From positions 1 through 64,000 of the forward strand of contig JBAIAA010000532.1 in assembly GCA_037893245.1 (NCBI GenBank): DNA of 64,000 nucleotides, given 5' to 3'. This DNA comes from Crossaster papposus (lineage: Eukaryota; Echinodermata; Asteroidea; Velatida; Solasteridae). Under the pieces are notes generated by a model that had not been told where the DNA came from, ran no database searches, and saw only the letters and a program-made list of their open reading frames with translations. Below, one piece after another: positions 1 to 10,271 of this stretch. A program made the translations under genes and the position numbers. How positions within the stretch are numbered: the stretch's first letter is position 1; each line of letters starts with the position of its first letter.

Positions 1-521
1 CAGTTAAAAAAATCTTCATTACCATTGGGTGTTGACGTTCTCTCAACACAAACTGCTTCTCAATAAATGTTGTCCCGGCCCGCTTATCTCCAACAAAGAT
101 ACATTGTATTTACTTACACTAACCCTCGCCTGGCAGTTATTTAATTTATTTAAAAGGCGTTTGTCAATGTATTTCTCGAGCGAATTGATTTATTTAAATC
201 CCCTCTAAAAATCCCTTCCATATATTAAGTCAACTCTATGTTGTCTGATTACGTTGTCTGGAAAGAAACTATAATCACTGACTGACTGAACTTACCGGTA
301 CTACCGGTACTGAATTAATTTATAATCCCACGGACCAAAACATTAAACGTGGTTTTGAAACCCGATATCTGTGGTCTTCTGTCGGCTTCCATTGTATAAA
401 CTCTGCGGTCAGGAACATCTGGTGTTTGCGATTGTTGATACATTTCGTGTCGGCTCACTCAATGGTTTTAGTTCATTGAACCTTATTTCTTTTGGAAAAA
501 GACGCACCATTGCAGGGTCAG
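1..521. other. AT-rich non-coding sequence
   Basis: No open frame, splice-bounded exon or recognisable repeat was found here, apart from a short tandem ACTACCGGT doublet near 297-311. Confidence 0.4.
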
Positions 522-529
522 AAACCGCA

Positions 530-922
530 ATCACGCACAGCTAGCTTTGGCTCGATGGATAATTAAAGGTACTTTGGATTTTTTCTTCATGGGACCAGCC
601 CATGGGGTTACGGTTTAATTCATGCTTGGAATAGGGGGATCGTTCTAAGGCAACAAAATGACCCCAATCATGCACAGCGTTGGCTCGATGGATAAAGGTA
701 CTTTGGGTTTTTTCTTCATGGGACCAGCCCATGGGGTTACGGTTTAATTCATGCTTGGAATAGTGGGATCGTTCTAAGGCAACAAAATGACCCCAATCAT
801 GCACAGCGTTGGCTCGATGGATAAAGGTACTTTGGGTTTTTTCTTCATGGGACCAGCCCATGGGGTTACGGTTTAATTCATGCTTGGAATAATGGGATCG
901 TTCTAAGGCAACAAAATGACCC
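530..922. repeat. 129-bp tandem repeat, about three copies
   Basis: The string GGGACCAGCC recurs at 591, 720 and 849, giving an exact 129-bp period. Each unit also carries TGGCTCGATGGATAAAGG, a TTTTTTCTTCATG tract and GATCGTTCTAAGGC. Because 129 is divisible by 3, the minus strand reads as a 43-residue repeated peptide, which explains the 106-codon open frame at 541-861. That frame has no other sign of being a gene. Confidence 0.9.
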
Positions 923-1112
923 CTTTCTGGCGATGTACCTACACCGGGTGGCGCCTGGTGTTCTTTTGGGTGCGTTCAAGCATGCGCCTTATTCGGCAGT
1001 GCGCCTTATCTGTTGGCGTTTGAATTTTTTTTGGGTGATTTTAGGGACCTGCGCCTTAACCGCCGTGCGGCTTTACCGCAGGAAATTACGGTACATGCAC
1101 CACATAAAGCAT

Positions 1113-1580
1113 ACCAGTAGCTAGAGGGGTGTTACCAGCCTCGACCGTCCATATAGGCGCGTGCACGTTCCTTCACTAACCCCTGGCCGTGAGGAATGCG
1201 TAAACGACGCTGACTGGCTAATTAGTGCGCACTGCGCACGTATTTCGTAAACTGCACGCCCTAAATGTAATGCGCGCGCGTGTTCCTAAACGCACGTCAC
1301 GTATGAATTTTTTTTCAAGTCTGCGCCTTACCTGTACAATATGAATTTTGGAAGCCTCGTTTTTTTGGCCCAAAATCTGTTTTAAATGTTATTAGAAGGA
1401 CGACAGAGGTACGTAAATTTAATATAAATCCTTTCTAAATAACGCAACGTCAAAATATCATGTTTAAAAAGATTGATTCTGCAAAAAAAAAAAAAAAAAA
1501 ATGTTAAAGATGGCGCGCGTTAAACGCATCGACTGCAGCCCTAATTTAAATGTGCCAATATATGGCACATTTAAATTAGA
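1113..1580. repeat. Dispersed repeat ending in a palindrome (copy 1)
   Basis: This segment is closely matched at 51800-52185. Both share ACCAGTAGCTA, TTCCTTCACTAACCCCTGG, the AGTGCGCACTGCGCACG stretch and CGCATCGACTGCAGCCC. This copy ends in a perfect palindrome at 1541-1579 (TAATTTAAATGTGCCA / TGGCACATTTAAATTA around a 5-bp centre). The other copy keeps only the left arm. The element class is unknown. Confidence 0.7.
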
Positions 1581-1830
1581 CAATTCCAGGGGTTAAGATC
1601 GCGCAAAACATGGTGGGAAAACATGGCGCAGCAAGATCGTAGCCATGGTAACGAGGTTGGGGTGTTACACAAAACATATAGTAAAATCATTGAACAAAAT
1701 GGTTGGAAATGTACAATTTCTCACTTGTTTTCACTTTTTAACCGAAAGGTAAATAAAAGTATGCGATTGGCACATATTTTAAACAAGTACATTTAAAGGC
1801 GGTGAATGCGGATAATGATTCTTGTCAGTT

Positions 1831-2118
1831 TTAACCAGTTAGCACCGGGATTATTTTGACATGACCGGGCACAGACGCAGGATTGTTTTTCTCAAACCTT
1901 GATCCAAAACGGGTTAATGCTGGCAGCAATGGGTAGCACACCATGCAGTACAGTACACGTACATGTAGGCCTACATTGCATATTTCCAGCCTCACTCACT
2001 GCGAGCCAGTCGCTGACAGATATATTTCCCGCCTTGCCCGTGATGTGTTTATCTGTTTTTAATCCTGGAAAAACTATGCGTGTACATGTATACACATCAT
2101 TCAACACGAACTGGGTAA
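1831..2118. mobile_element. MITE, AACCAGTTCGC family, diverged full copy
   Basis: It begins TTAACCAGTTAGCACC and ends CGAACTGGGTAA, imperfect terminal inverted repeats shared with 8369-8605 and 55361-55597. The interior contains the family's GGATTATTTT, GCCTTGC and GTGTTTAT blocks. The centre is expanded by a palindromic GTACATGTAGGCCTACAT stretch. Confidence 0.65.
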
Positions 2119-2155
2119 ATCAGTAATAATTACTGCTGTTAATGCTTTTCTTTAG

Positions 2156-2317
2156 TTTACCACTCCACAGATCGTCTATTCTACAGCCGTCTCGTTAACC
2201 GCTCTCTTCAAACCCAGCGACATCATGTTGCCATCAAGTCTGCAGATGAAGGAGGCCGAGCGTCCTAACCATCTAGTTAACAGCTTGGAGCAGGGTGTCA
2301 AAGATTATTTCAGCGAG
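2156..2317 (+). CDS. Candidate internal exon (54 codons), host gene
   Basis: The segment is preceded by a pyrimidine-rich acceptor (CTTTTCTTTAG) and followed by a donor (GAG|gtgggt). It is open over all 162 bases in phase 0. The peptide starts FTTPQIVYST and ends QGVKDYFSE, and I recognise no domain in it. It lies upstream of the short phase-0 exons from 6007 onward on the same strand, so it may belong to the same gene. A chance open stretch is possible: another frame stays open for part of the length. No promoter or start codon can be assigned. Confidence 0.35.
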
Positions 2318-2683
2318 GTGGGTACTATGTACATTTGTTTTCTACAATAGGGCTAAAACAAACGGCATATCCAAACCAACTTGTATTTCTTCTGATGATA
2401 CGCAGAGCACACTGTCCGAAACGGTGAGGTTCCTCCGGTTCTGTTCAGAACCACACAAACTCACAAATTTACCACATCGTGCTATCGGGGAAAAACTTAT
2501 CTTATCCCAATCTGCCTGTTTTGCAGTAATCTTGGCAAGCTGCACATACTTGGCAGAAGCTCAATGTGATCTATACGATAAGACAGATGTGTAATTAAGA
2601 ATGTAACGATCGAGTGTGCAGTACAGAAAAGCAACTATCACTGACCCAAGTTTTAGGAAAACATGCTACCGGTCAGTGTTGTA

Positions 2684-2850
2684 TGACTCGTGACTCGGAC
2701 TCGAGTCCAACTCGATCGAGTCTCATTTTTTGTGACTCGGACTCGGACTCAAGTCGAGTCACGATGACAAGTGACTTGGACTCGAACTCGAACTCAAACT
2801 CAACCTTGAGGATTCGGACTCAGACTCGAACTCGACCTGCGTGACTTGCG
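2684..2850. repeat. GACTCGGACTCG simple-sequence tract
   Basis: Irregular hexamer array of GACTCG/GACTCA/AACTCG units. The same motif forms the tract at 4663-4847. Confidence 0.85.
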
Positions 2851-3001
2851 ACTCAACCAAAACATACCATTAACAACTATTTTTTACAAAAAAACTCACA
2901 TTTTGTTTGAGCAAGAGGGAATAAAGGTTGTTCACGCAGATCCGACGTGAGTGACGCAACGCATCTCTAGAAATGCACGCGTGAGCGGTTGGATTATTTC
3001 C

Positions 3002-3113
3002 GATTAGTCTTTGGGCAAGACGTTGTTACTTTAGATATAAATATATACGCGATAACCCGCCGCTGCGAGAGAACGTTATCGCCTATCTGACGTCTTGCCC
3101 AAAGACTAGTTTC
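3002..3113. repeat. Short foldback hairpin
   Basis: Arms TTAGTCTTTGGGCAAGACG (left) and CGTCTTGCCCAAAGACTAG (right) are inverted complements. A second inner pair, CGATAAC/GTTATCG, extends the hairpin. It looks like a small foldback MITE. Confidence 0.75.
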
Positions 3114-3325
3114 CTATATTGACTAGCGAAATCAATGCATCGAAACATGTATCCCGCGTACACATACGGTTATACTGTGTAATACAACTTGAGATTGTCC
3201 GGATTATCACTGTTGTGATATTGTGATATTTTTTTTCTAAAAGGTTCCTTTTATGTTAATGCAATAAAGGCGAACGGGTCACAGTGTAGATCGAATAACT
3301 GCAATGGTTTATTTGACATATTGTA

Positions 3326-4565
3326 CAGGGTGTCTCAAAACAAATTACAACGCACGTTTAGGTGATCGTAACTTCCTAAATAAGTGTTGGAATCAGGGTT
3401 CTAGCCACGGTGGGCGGCGCCGGGCGGTACCGCCCGGCACTGCAAATTTTCGCCCGGCACTTGGGTTAAAATTGGCTGTGCCGCCCGGCACAATTTTTTT
3501 TTTTTTTTAATTTTTTTAAAACTTTTTTATTTTGTTTTTAAATCAAATTATGGGGGCACTAAAGAAAGAGAGCAGATACAAAGTCACGTTAATCATGTTC
3601 ATGTAGTAATTTGTTTTATTAACTTAGCTAGACTTTCACAGAAACATGCAAAAATGAACTGGACCCCCGGCCGTGAGGCGCAAGAGCAGCGCTTCGCAAT
3701 CTGATAATTTACCCGGCACTAAAAAGGTTCTAGCTAGAACCCTAGTTGGAATAGAAAAAATCAAACGACAAAATAAAGTCAAATTAGTTGGCTATAATTT
3801 AAAGAAAACGGCGCATGATTTGGTTTTGTAATCATGGAGAAATGAGCAATTACGTAACAGTAGTCAAAGAACACTTCCATCCAAGTTTGAGTATTTCACA
3901 GATTTTCCTTTGTGCAGGTGGTTAGTTACTTTTTTTCTTTTCAATTAGCCAGCACTGTTTAATACTTTGATAAAAGTATTACTTTATATCATTAGAGTAC
4001 TGAGTAATAATCGCTCGTGACATTCATAACAACCATAAAACAAAACATTACAACTCATTGTCAAGAGAGAGATTACGAATTATAAAGTCCCTTGAGAAAG
4101 TAAATAAGATGCTTAAATTTTGTATTCAATTGTGCAGATTTAATTATTGCGCAAATTGGCAATAGCAAACTTCAACCTTTATCAAGTTTTAAATGTGAAC
4201 AATTTTCTCAATAACTTTTATGTGCGATATTATGTTGAACTTGGTTAACACCTGGGATATTATTTAGATTAAAAGTAAAAAGAGAACAAGAAAAAAGGTT
4301 ATGAATGTTATCTTTGAAAGAAGTATTTATTGTCTGTGCTGTGTAAATCACTCAATATGAGCAAACTTGGATGGAAGTGTTCTTTGACTACTTTTACGTA
4401 ATAGCTCATTTCTTTGTGATTACTAAACCGAATCAAATGCAGTTTTCTTTACATTATAGCCAACTATTGGACTTTATTTTTTCATTTGAATTGTTCAATT
4501 CCAACACTTATTTAGGAAGTTACGATCAACTAAAGGAGCGTTGTAATTTTTTTTTAGACACCCTG
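3326..4565. mobile_element. Foldback, mariner-type ends, long inverted arms
   Basis: The element starts CAGGGTGTCT after a TA at 3324 and ends AGACACCCTG before a TA at 4566. This TA-flanked CAGGGTGTC terminus is typical of IS630/Tc1/mariner-type elements. The arms are about 220 bp. The right arm (about 4340-4565) is the inverse of 3326-3393 joined to 3745-3900. The left arm is split by the hAT-like insertion at 3394-3744. There is no transposase frame, so it is non-autonomous. Confidence 0.8.
3394..3744. mobile_element. hAT-like MITE nested in the foldback
   Basis: It begins CAGGGTTCTAGC and ends GCTAGAACCCTA, an 11 of 12 match as an inverted repeat. It is flanked by an 8-bp direct duplication GTTGGAAT at 3386-3393 and 3745-3752. 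The opposite arm of the host foldback carries the same site uninterrupted (ATTCCAAC at 4498-4505). Eight-base duplications with CAGGG ends are characteristic of hAT elements. The interior is GC-rich at the left and then has a T-run. Confidence 0.85.
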
Positions 4566-4662
4566 TACATGTACATGATCTAGTTCATTAGAGTAGAGGA
4601 AAGCTGTAAAAATAGAACTGTTTACACCGTTAGTTTTTTGCGGTACTTCACTAGTTAAAGAT

Positions 4663-4847
4663 GACTCGTGACTCGACCTTTGTGACTCGTGACTCGGACT
4701 CGGACTAGACCTGTATGACTCAGACTCGGACTGGATGACTCAGACTCGGACTGGATGACTCAGACTCGGACTGGATGACTCAGACTCGGACTGGATGACT
4801 CAGACTCGGACTGGATGACTCAGACTCGGACTGGATGACTCAGACTC
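4663..4847. repeat. GACTCG tract with 20-bp tandem repeat
   Basis: From about 4718 to 4847 the unit ACTCAGACTCGGACTGGATG repeats 6.5 times with almost no divergence, after a looser GACTCG array. The homogeneity implies recent expansion. Confidence 0.9.
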
Positions 4848-5212
4848 TATGTTTGGTGACTCGAATAGAACTCTGCTACCGGTACACTGTACATGTATAA
4901 CTTCTTGCACGAGCGATAAGGTCTCAAAATAAATACATGACAACAGAAAATACATGCACAGAAAAGAGAGAAAAGGTTTTGTGATTAACACGTAGTAATC
5001 TGCTTTTTTCATCTTTTTACTACATCTACCGTACAATGTATATTTATCCTACATCTACCGTACAATGTACCGGTATTGATAACGATGTCAAATTTGACCA
5101 GTTACACTATATGCATGTTGGCCGCTTGACTGTTCCCAGGTTTTTATCATTACTTTCTAACAGCATGTTCAGGAAACCAGACTTTTACCATCGTTGCATG
5201 TACATGTACATA

Positions 5213-5843
5213 TACATAACCTGTCACCACAAACTGAGAGTAAAGTCGCACTATGTGATTCGGAGATATGGCCATCTAAAGTCAAAATATGAAGGGGTGG
5301 TCAATGTTGAGATTTTGCATAATTTGGAAAGCCCAATTCCTCCTCTACATATTGCCATTTTTGGGGTGATATCAGATGATCGAAAACCTCTTAAATTACG
5401 CGATTTTGCAAAGTGTTTGCGTAGTTAGTGTTTGGATTAAAGTCCATTAGTGGTCTAATTACCACGGTAATTAAATATGCAAATCAGGACCTCGTATTAA
5501 AGTATCCCACGTTTTCGAAATTTTGATTTTGTTGTTTATACAATAGTTTGTATGTGTGGAAAATTTCAAAAAGACATAATTATTAGAACATAGCCAATGC
5601 TAAGCTCAACCGAACCTTACTTGTCCTGTTTTGTAATCTTTTGCGTGTTTTGTTTTAGATGTTTAAAGTAAGTTTTCTCACAAACATGTTTTGTGAAACC
5701 CATAACTTTCTAGAGTGCTGTGAAAACCCCCAAAGTGTTATGTACCATTGGAAAGCTCTCTTTCTCAAGAATTTGAAAATACCAATATCTCAATTTTCAA
5801 TATTTCCGACTTTACTTTCATTTTGTGGTGACAGGTCACATAT
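5213..5843. mobile_element. Terminal-inverted-repeat element in block A
   Basis: The left end has ACCTGTCACCACAAA followed by GAGAGTAAAGTCG. The right end carries the inverse (CGACTTTACTTTC then TTTGTGGTGACAGGT). The copy in block B (9675-10082) keeps the left arm and has lost the right one, which explains the length difference between the blocks. The open frames at 5036-5428 and 5659-5871 are inside it and are not genes. Confidence 0.65.
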
Positions 5844-6006
5844 GTGTATGTGCCACGCACGTGCAAAGTGAACTTGGCGAGGAGTGACACATCGGTTGAA
5901 CAACAATGGATCTTTCCTTCAGAATAAATAGATGTAGCGATTGTATATTAATAATCAAATAATCTCAGAGGGACACACAAATACTCAACGTCCTTTTCCT
6001 TCACAG

Positions 6007-6069
6007 ATTTTGGAAGAAGCAAATTCTTCAAAATCTGATGTTCAGCCTCCAGTCACTAAAACCACAAAG
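6007..6069 (+). CDS. Candidate exon E2, copy a (21 codons)
   Basis: Acceptor CCTTCACAG, 63 bases open in phase 0, donor AAG|gtacgt. The peptide begins ILEEANSSKSD and continues through VQPPVTK. Copies at 10209-10271 and 12980-13033 also keep AG and GT signals and the frame. The third copy differs by an in-frame nine-base deletion. That pattern suggests real coding exons. Function unknown. Confidence 0.5.
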
Positions 6070-7447
6070 GTACGTATGATATATCCCTCGGGGGTTAAAG
6101 GTATAGTGTTCACCATTTGTCAGTTGTGCATTGTTATTGTTTGAAGCAGCAAAAGTGCTCAAAATCCTGACAACTACCCTGATATGAAGTTATCATCTCT
6201 GTGAAAGCTGAATATTCAAAGAAAAAAGTATTCTAAGATTTCAATTAAACATTTGCCCAAGTCACAATTTGAATTGCGACCAAATTGAGCATTCGCAAGT
6301 CTTGCACATAAAAGTCATGATTGAGCTTCCGGGCACCTCCGAGCCGCTGGCTATAGGACTTTCACGTGTGGTTGATTTAGTTTTTTTTCAAATTTACAAA
6401 GATCTGAACCATGAAATGGCCATAAATATGGATGTTAAATTCAAAATTATTTTATAAAAAAACATGCATCACTGTGGAAATTATTGAAGAAAAGTAGAAA
6501 AATGTTTGACAGAAGCGTACAGGTTGCAACTTAATTGGCTCTTTTTCGGAAAGAGAAAGCCTGGCCCCAAAATCTCTGTATTGCATGCTCTGGCACCGAT
6601 GGTTGATCTTATATTGATTTTCAAAGATTAAATCTATTAAACCTTTAAGATGACGTCACATATCATGACATCTGAGTAATATGCACGAGTTCAGTGTTAG
6701 TTCTGAGTATGGGTCTGTGCAAAGTTTCATTGAAATTCAAATCTGTTTATTGGCAAAAGTGATCCCGGGAATGAAACGTGTACAAAGTCCATGTGATTTG
6801 TGTTACCAAAACTTTTTCGTTGCTTTACATGTTGAAGCTCTTATTTGATGTGCCCAGAAGTTTGGTTTCTTTTTAAGTCTCCTACGTGTACGATCTCAAG
6901 GTCAACTTACACACTCTAATTGTTGCAAGCTACACATATCACGTACTGAACTGACCAATAATAGCACCCACGCGCGCCGCGTCTGAATAATTCCAATGCT
7001 TGCCCGTACCAATCGCAGATTACGAACCAGCTACTGGTACTAATGGGAATTTTTGTTAAAGGCTCAAGGAAGCATCTTTGGAAATCACCTTTTATTGTTT
7101 TCTTTACAATGACAGCATGCGAAAAAGAGGAATTTTACAGGGAGTAATTATCAAGTAATTATCTTTACAAGTAGGCCTTTCAACAGTATTTTGGTTGGTT
7201 ACTTTTTGGATAGCTGCAAAATAGCTAGATAAAAATGGGGTATCCCACATAACATCAGTCAACAATTATTAAACATGTAAACTATATACCGGTAGTTCTT
7301 ACTTTATCTTACTTTGCTGCAATGCATGTTGTGTACCCACAGGTACATACAAAAACAAGGCTGAACACACAGAAAAGTAGATAAACAAAAAGTCCAAAAC
7401 ACTGTTAGAACTTTATACAAATCACTCATCATAATTCTTATCCACAG
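6070..7447 (+). other. Intron-like sequence, block A
   Basis: AT-rich sequence between candidate exons E2a and E3a, matching 10272-11707. No other gene or RNA was seen. Confidence 0.4.
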
Positions 7448-7525
7448 AAGAAACAGAATGCGACTGTGACTGTTACCAGTAAACAGGATTTAAAGGCATT
7501 GGAAATTAAGCTCCAATTCTTTAAG
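7448..7525 (+). CDS. Candidate exon E3, copy a (26 codons)
   Basis: Acceptor TTATCCACAG, 78 bases open in phase 0, donor AAG|gtaagg. The peptide starts KKQNATVTVTSKQD and is lysine-rich. Copy b at 11708 has one extra base and ends in TGA, so this copy appears the better preserved. No domain recognised. Confidence 0.5.
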
Positions 7526-7705
7526 GTAAGGCTTTTATTATTAAAGCTTACACACTTTTTTATAACCTTTTAACAGAATTAAAACTATTTTAAAGAGATT
7601 GAGATTAGTCTTGTGGAAAATAAGAACTTAATCAGGTAAAAGTAAAGTTTGCCATTTTTCGTACATGTGTATGTACTATGACATTTTTGTGTAATATTTC
7701 CACGG

Positions 7706-7797
7706 GGTGGAAAAAGAAAGCTTGTCTTTTCCTTTTCGACTGAAGAATATTTAGACAAATTGGAGGGCGAAGCAAGAAGATGAAATATGATTTTGAG
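7706..7797 (+). pseudogene. Broken exon E4, copy a
   Basis: Aligned with the intact exon at 11976-12062. Here the acceptor CCACAG has become CCACGG, so the AG is lost, and the exon is 92 bases instead of 87, so the frame is lost. The donor GAG|gtaagg is preserved. Confidence 0.55.
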
Positions 7798-8299
7798 GTA
7801 AGGCTAATGGGAAAAGGGGGGAGGGGTCGGAAGAGCGTGGTTATTTCACGTTCCCCAATAACTGGTTAATCCAGTTTTCTGTAAAGAGTACTGTGGGTAC
7901 AATTTATGTATGTACCGGTACATATAACCCCCTAAAAAAGTTCCCTCCCGTATAAGGTGAGGTTAGCGCTTGTGGCACAGTATTACCATGCATCACGTAT
8001 GCATTGCCCATCCTGATGAAATTTAAAGGGTACTTGAAATTCAAAACTTTAATATAGCGAAATATACGTTTTAATAATGCTAAATACTTAACAACTGCAA
8101 AAACTTCATTTTTGTTTATGTTCGTTCATTAATCGTGACCCTAAAATAAAAACCAATATGCGCCGTGCCCCGCCCATAAAAGATGACGTCACGGTAAGAA
8201 TAGAGCGTGGCTGTACCAGGCTAAGCCTAGCCTTGAATACAAGGCTATGCTGTATCCGCAACGTGGGATCATTGTTTGCCACAACACCAAACGTGTACA

Positions 8300-8361
8300 T
8301 AGCCCGCAATGCATTATTATAGAGAACCAGATGGGTATGTTTAATAATGCATTGCGGGCTA
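8300..8361. repeat. Perfect 20-bp-arm hairpin
   Basis: Arms TAGCCCGCAATGCATTATTA and TAATAATGCATTGCGGGCTA are exact inverted complements around a 22-base loop. The hairpin directly precedes the MITE that starts at 8369. Confidence 0.9.
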
Positions 8362-8368
8362 ACTGCAA

Positions 8369-8605
8369 TTAACCAGTTCGCGCCAGATGATGTATATAAA
8401 CACAAAGTTTTCCCCAGATTCAAAACGGATGACGCATAAACACGCCACGAGCAAGGCCGGAAATGTCTGACAGCAGCGAGCAAGGCCGGAAATGCGTGGG
8501 TTTGCTATCCGGTACAATCGACCTGAACACGCTTCGGATCGTTAAAAAAATAATCCCGGGCGTCGGCTCGGTGATGTTAAAATAATCACGGTCCGAACTG
8601 GTTAA
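8369..8605. mobile_element. MITE, AACCAGTTCGC family, full length (237 bp)
   Basis: Ends TTAACCAGTTCGCGCC and GTCCGAACTGGTTAA form imperfect inverted repeats. Internally GAGCAAGGCCGGAAATG occurs twice, 29 bases apart, a hallmark seen in every copy in the window. The right half is repeated at 16168-16328 as part of a larger duplication. The minus-strand open frames here are repeat translations. Confidence 0.85.
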
Positions 8606-8832
8606 AGAGAGCAACCAAAATGACAACAACAAAAAACATGCAGTCACGTAACCAAAGCTGCACGACAGTGTCGTTTTTGTTGTTGTCGAACAGTGCCTTC
8701 CGAATATTATGAAATGAAATGAACATTCTACGGTACTTTTGCTAGAGAAATTTTCCTGCAATTGTTGTGCATTTGAACTAGACCAATACACAACGACACA
8801 CTAATTCGTGCTTGTTTTGGTTTTGTTGTCAG

Positions 8833-8901
8833 CTGCTGGCTCCTAAAACCTCACAAATAAAAGATCCTACATCGGGGTTTACAACTCCACCAAACTATTG
8901 G
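8833..8901 (+). CDS. Candidate exon X, copy a (23 codons)
   Basis: Acceptor TTTGTTGTCAG, 69 bases open in phase 0 (peptide LLAPKTSQIKDP then TSGFTTPPNYW), possible donor TGG|gtgcag. The copy at 16548-16616 is essentially identical, so conservation gives no independent support. Product unknown. Confidence 0.3.
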
Positions 8902-9071
8902 GTGCAGCACGAGGCATGGCATTCCAGTCTCACTAGTTTTTGTTTAGTTTCAGCTACATGTAAATCTGAGTCGGACCCCTGACAACCTTTAGGTGATTTG
9001 GCACGGAATGACCATGAACATTATTTTGTTTCCTATTAATTAAATGACAATGTTTCTTCTTTTGTGAGCAG

Positions 9072-9125
9072 AATAATGAAGATGAGGTGCGTGACGAAAA
9101 GATTCAGATTGAGAGAAAGCAACTG
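9072..9125 (+). CDS. Candidate exon E6, copy a (18 codons)
   Basis: Acceptor TTTGTGAGCAG, 54 bases in phase 0, donor CTG|gtgagc. The peptide NNEDEVRDEKIQIERKQL is highly charged and looks helical. The copy at 16787-16864 carries a 24-base in-frame insertion near its start and keeps both splice signals. Confidence 0.5.
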
Positions 9126-9310
9126 GTGAGCTTTTAGTTTTGTAAAAGTTATTAATACTACTAAAACCTAAACACCATCAGAGGAAATTTGGGGGCAAAA
9201 AAATATGCAACCGCTTACAGTATTTCCACTATTCAGAGACCTACAGTTTTGATAAAGTTTGTTGTAAAGAAAATGATACCAAGAACTTCTAAATCCAGGC
9301 GCGGATCCGG

Positions 9311-9390
9311 GTTGGGGGGGGGGGGGGTGGGGGGTGCCGAGTATAATAACAAAAAAACGGGGGGGGGGGGGGGGGGAAGGGGGAGGTGTG
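9311..9390. repeat. G-rich tracts at a duplication junction
   Basis: Two runs of more than 12 G lie between the end of segment C and the start of block B, after CGCGGATCCGGGTTGG. They could form G-quadruplexes. The open frame 9189-9437 is composed of this tract. Confidence 0.8.
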
Positions 9391-10208
9391 AGAAAAGAAA
9401 ATTACAACAGAAAATACATACACAGAAAAGAGATTAACACGTAGTAATCTGCTTTATTCATCTTTTTACTACATCTACCGTACAATGTATATTTATCCTA
9501 CCGATACAGCTACCGTACAATGTACCGGTATTTATAACGATGTCAAATTTGACCAGTTACACTATATGCATGTTGGCTGCTTGACTGTTCTCAGGTTTTT
9601 ATCATTACTTTCTAACAGCATGTTCAGGAAACCAGACTTGTACCATCGTTGCATGTACATGTACATATATACATAACCTGTCACCACAAAATGAGAGTAA
9701 AGTCGCATGCAATGTGATTCAGAGATATGGCCATCTAAAGTCAAAATATGAAGGGGTGGTCAATGTTGAGATTTTGCATAATTTGGAAAGCCCAATTCCT
9801 CCGCTACATATTCCCATCTTTGGGGTGATATCAGATGATCGAAAACCTCTTAAATTACGCGATTTTGCGAAGTGTTTGCGTAGTTAGTGTTTGGATTAAA
9901 GTCCATTAGTGGTCTAATTAACACGGTAATTAAATATGCAAATCAGGACCTCGTATTAAAGTATCCCACGTTTTCTAAATTTTGATATTTTGTTGTTTAT
10001 ACAATTGTTTGTATGTGTGGAAAATTTCAAAAAGACATAAATATTAGAACATAGCCAATGCTAAGCTTAACCGAACCTTACCTGAGTGACACATCGGTTG
10101 AACAACAATGGATCTTTCCTTCCGAATAAATAGATGTAGCGATTGTATATTAATAATCAAATAATCTCAGAGGGACACACAAATACTCAACGTCCTTTTC
10201 CTTCACAG

Positions 10209-10271
10209 ATTTTGGAAGAAGCAAATTCTTCACAATCTGATGTTCAGCCTCCAGTCACTGAAACCACAAAG
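10209..10271 (+). CDS. Candidate exon E2, copy b (21 codons)
   Basis: Same length, phase and splice signals as 6007-6069. Two amino-acid changes are visible (SSK to SSQ, VTK to VTE). Confidence 0.5.

Larger units (their letters stand above)
4938..8035 (+). repeat. Duplicated exon/intron block A
   Basis: This block aligns along its length with 9404-12330 (block B). Shared landmarks are ACACGTAGTAATCTGC, the exons at 6007/10209, 7448/11708 and 7706/11976, and CCTCCCGTATAAGGTGAGG near the end. The main length difference is about 250 bp at 5624-5882, present here and absent from block B. Exons and introns were therefore duplicated together. Confidence 0.85.
8447..9296 (+). repeat. Duplicated segment C, copy 1
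   Basis: Nearly identical to 16168-17050, including the MITE right half, candidate exons X and E6, and the start of a foldback element. The copy breaks off at a G-rich tract (9311-9390). Confidence 0.85.

Noticed and set aside
541..861. 106-codon minus-strand frame with a 43-residue repeat
   Set aside because: Produced by the 129-bp tandem repeat whose period is divisible by three.
8106..8791. Minus-strand frames of 125 and 123 codons
   Set aside because: They run through the MITE at 8369-8605. Similar frames recur wherever that family occurs (15.8-16.5 kb, 46.6 kb, 53.7 kb).
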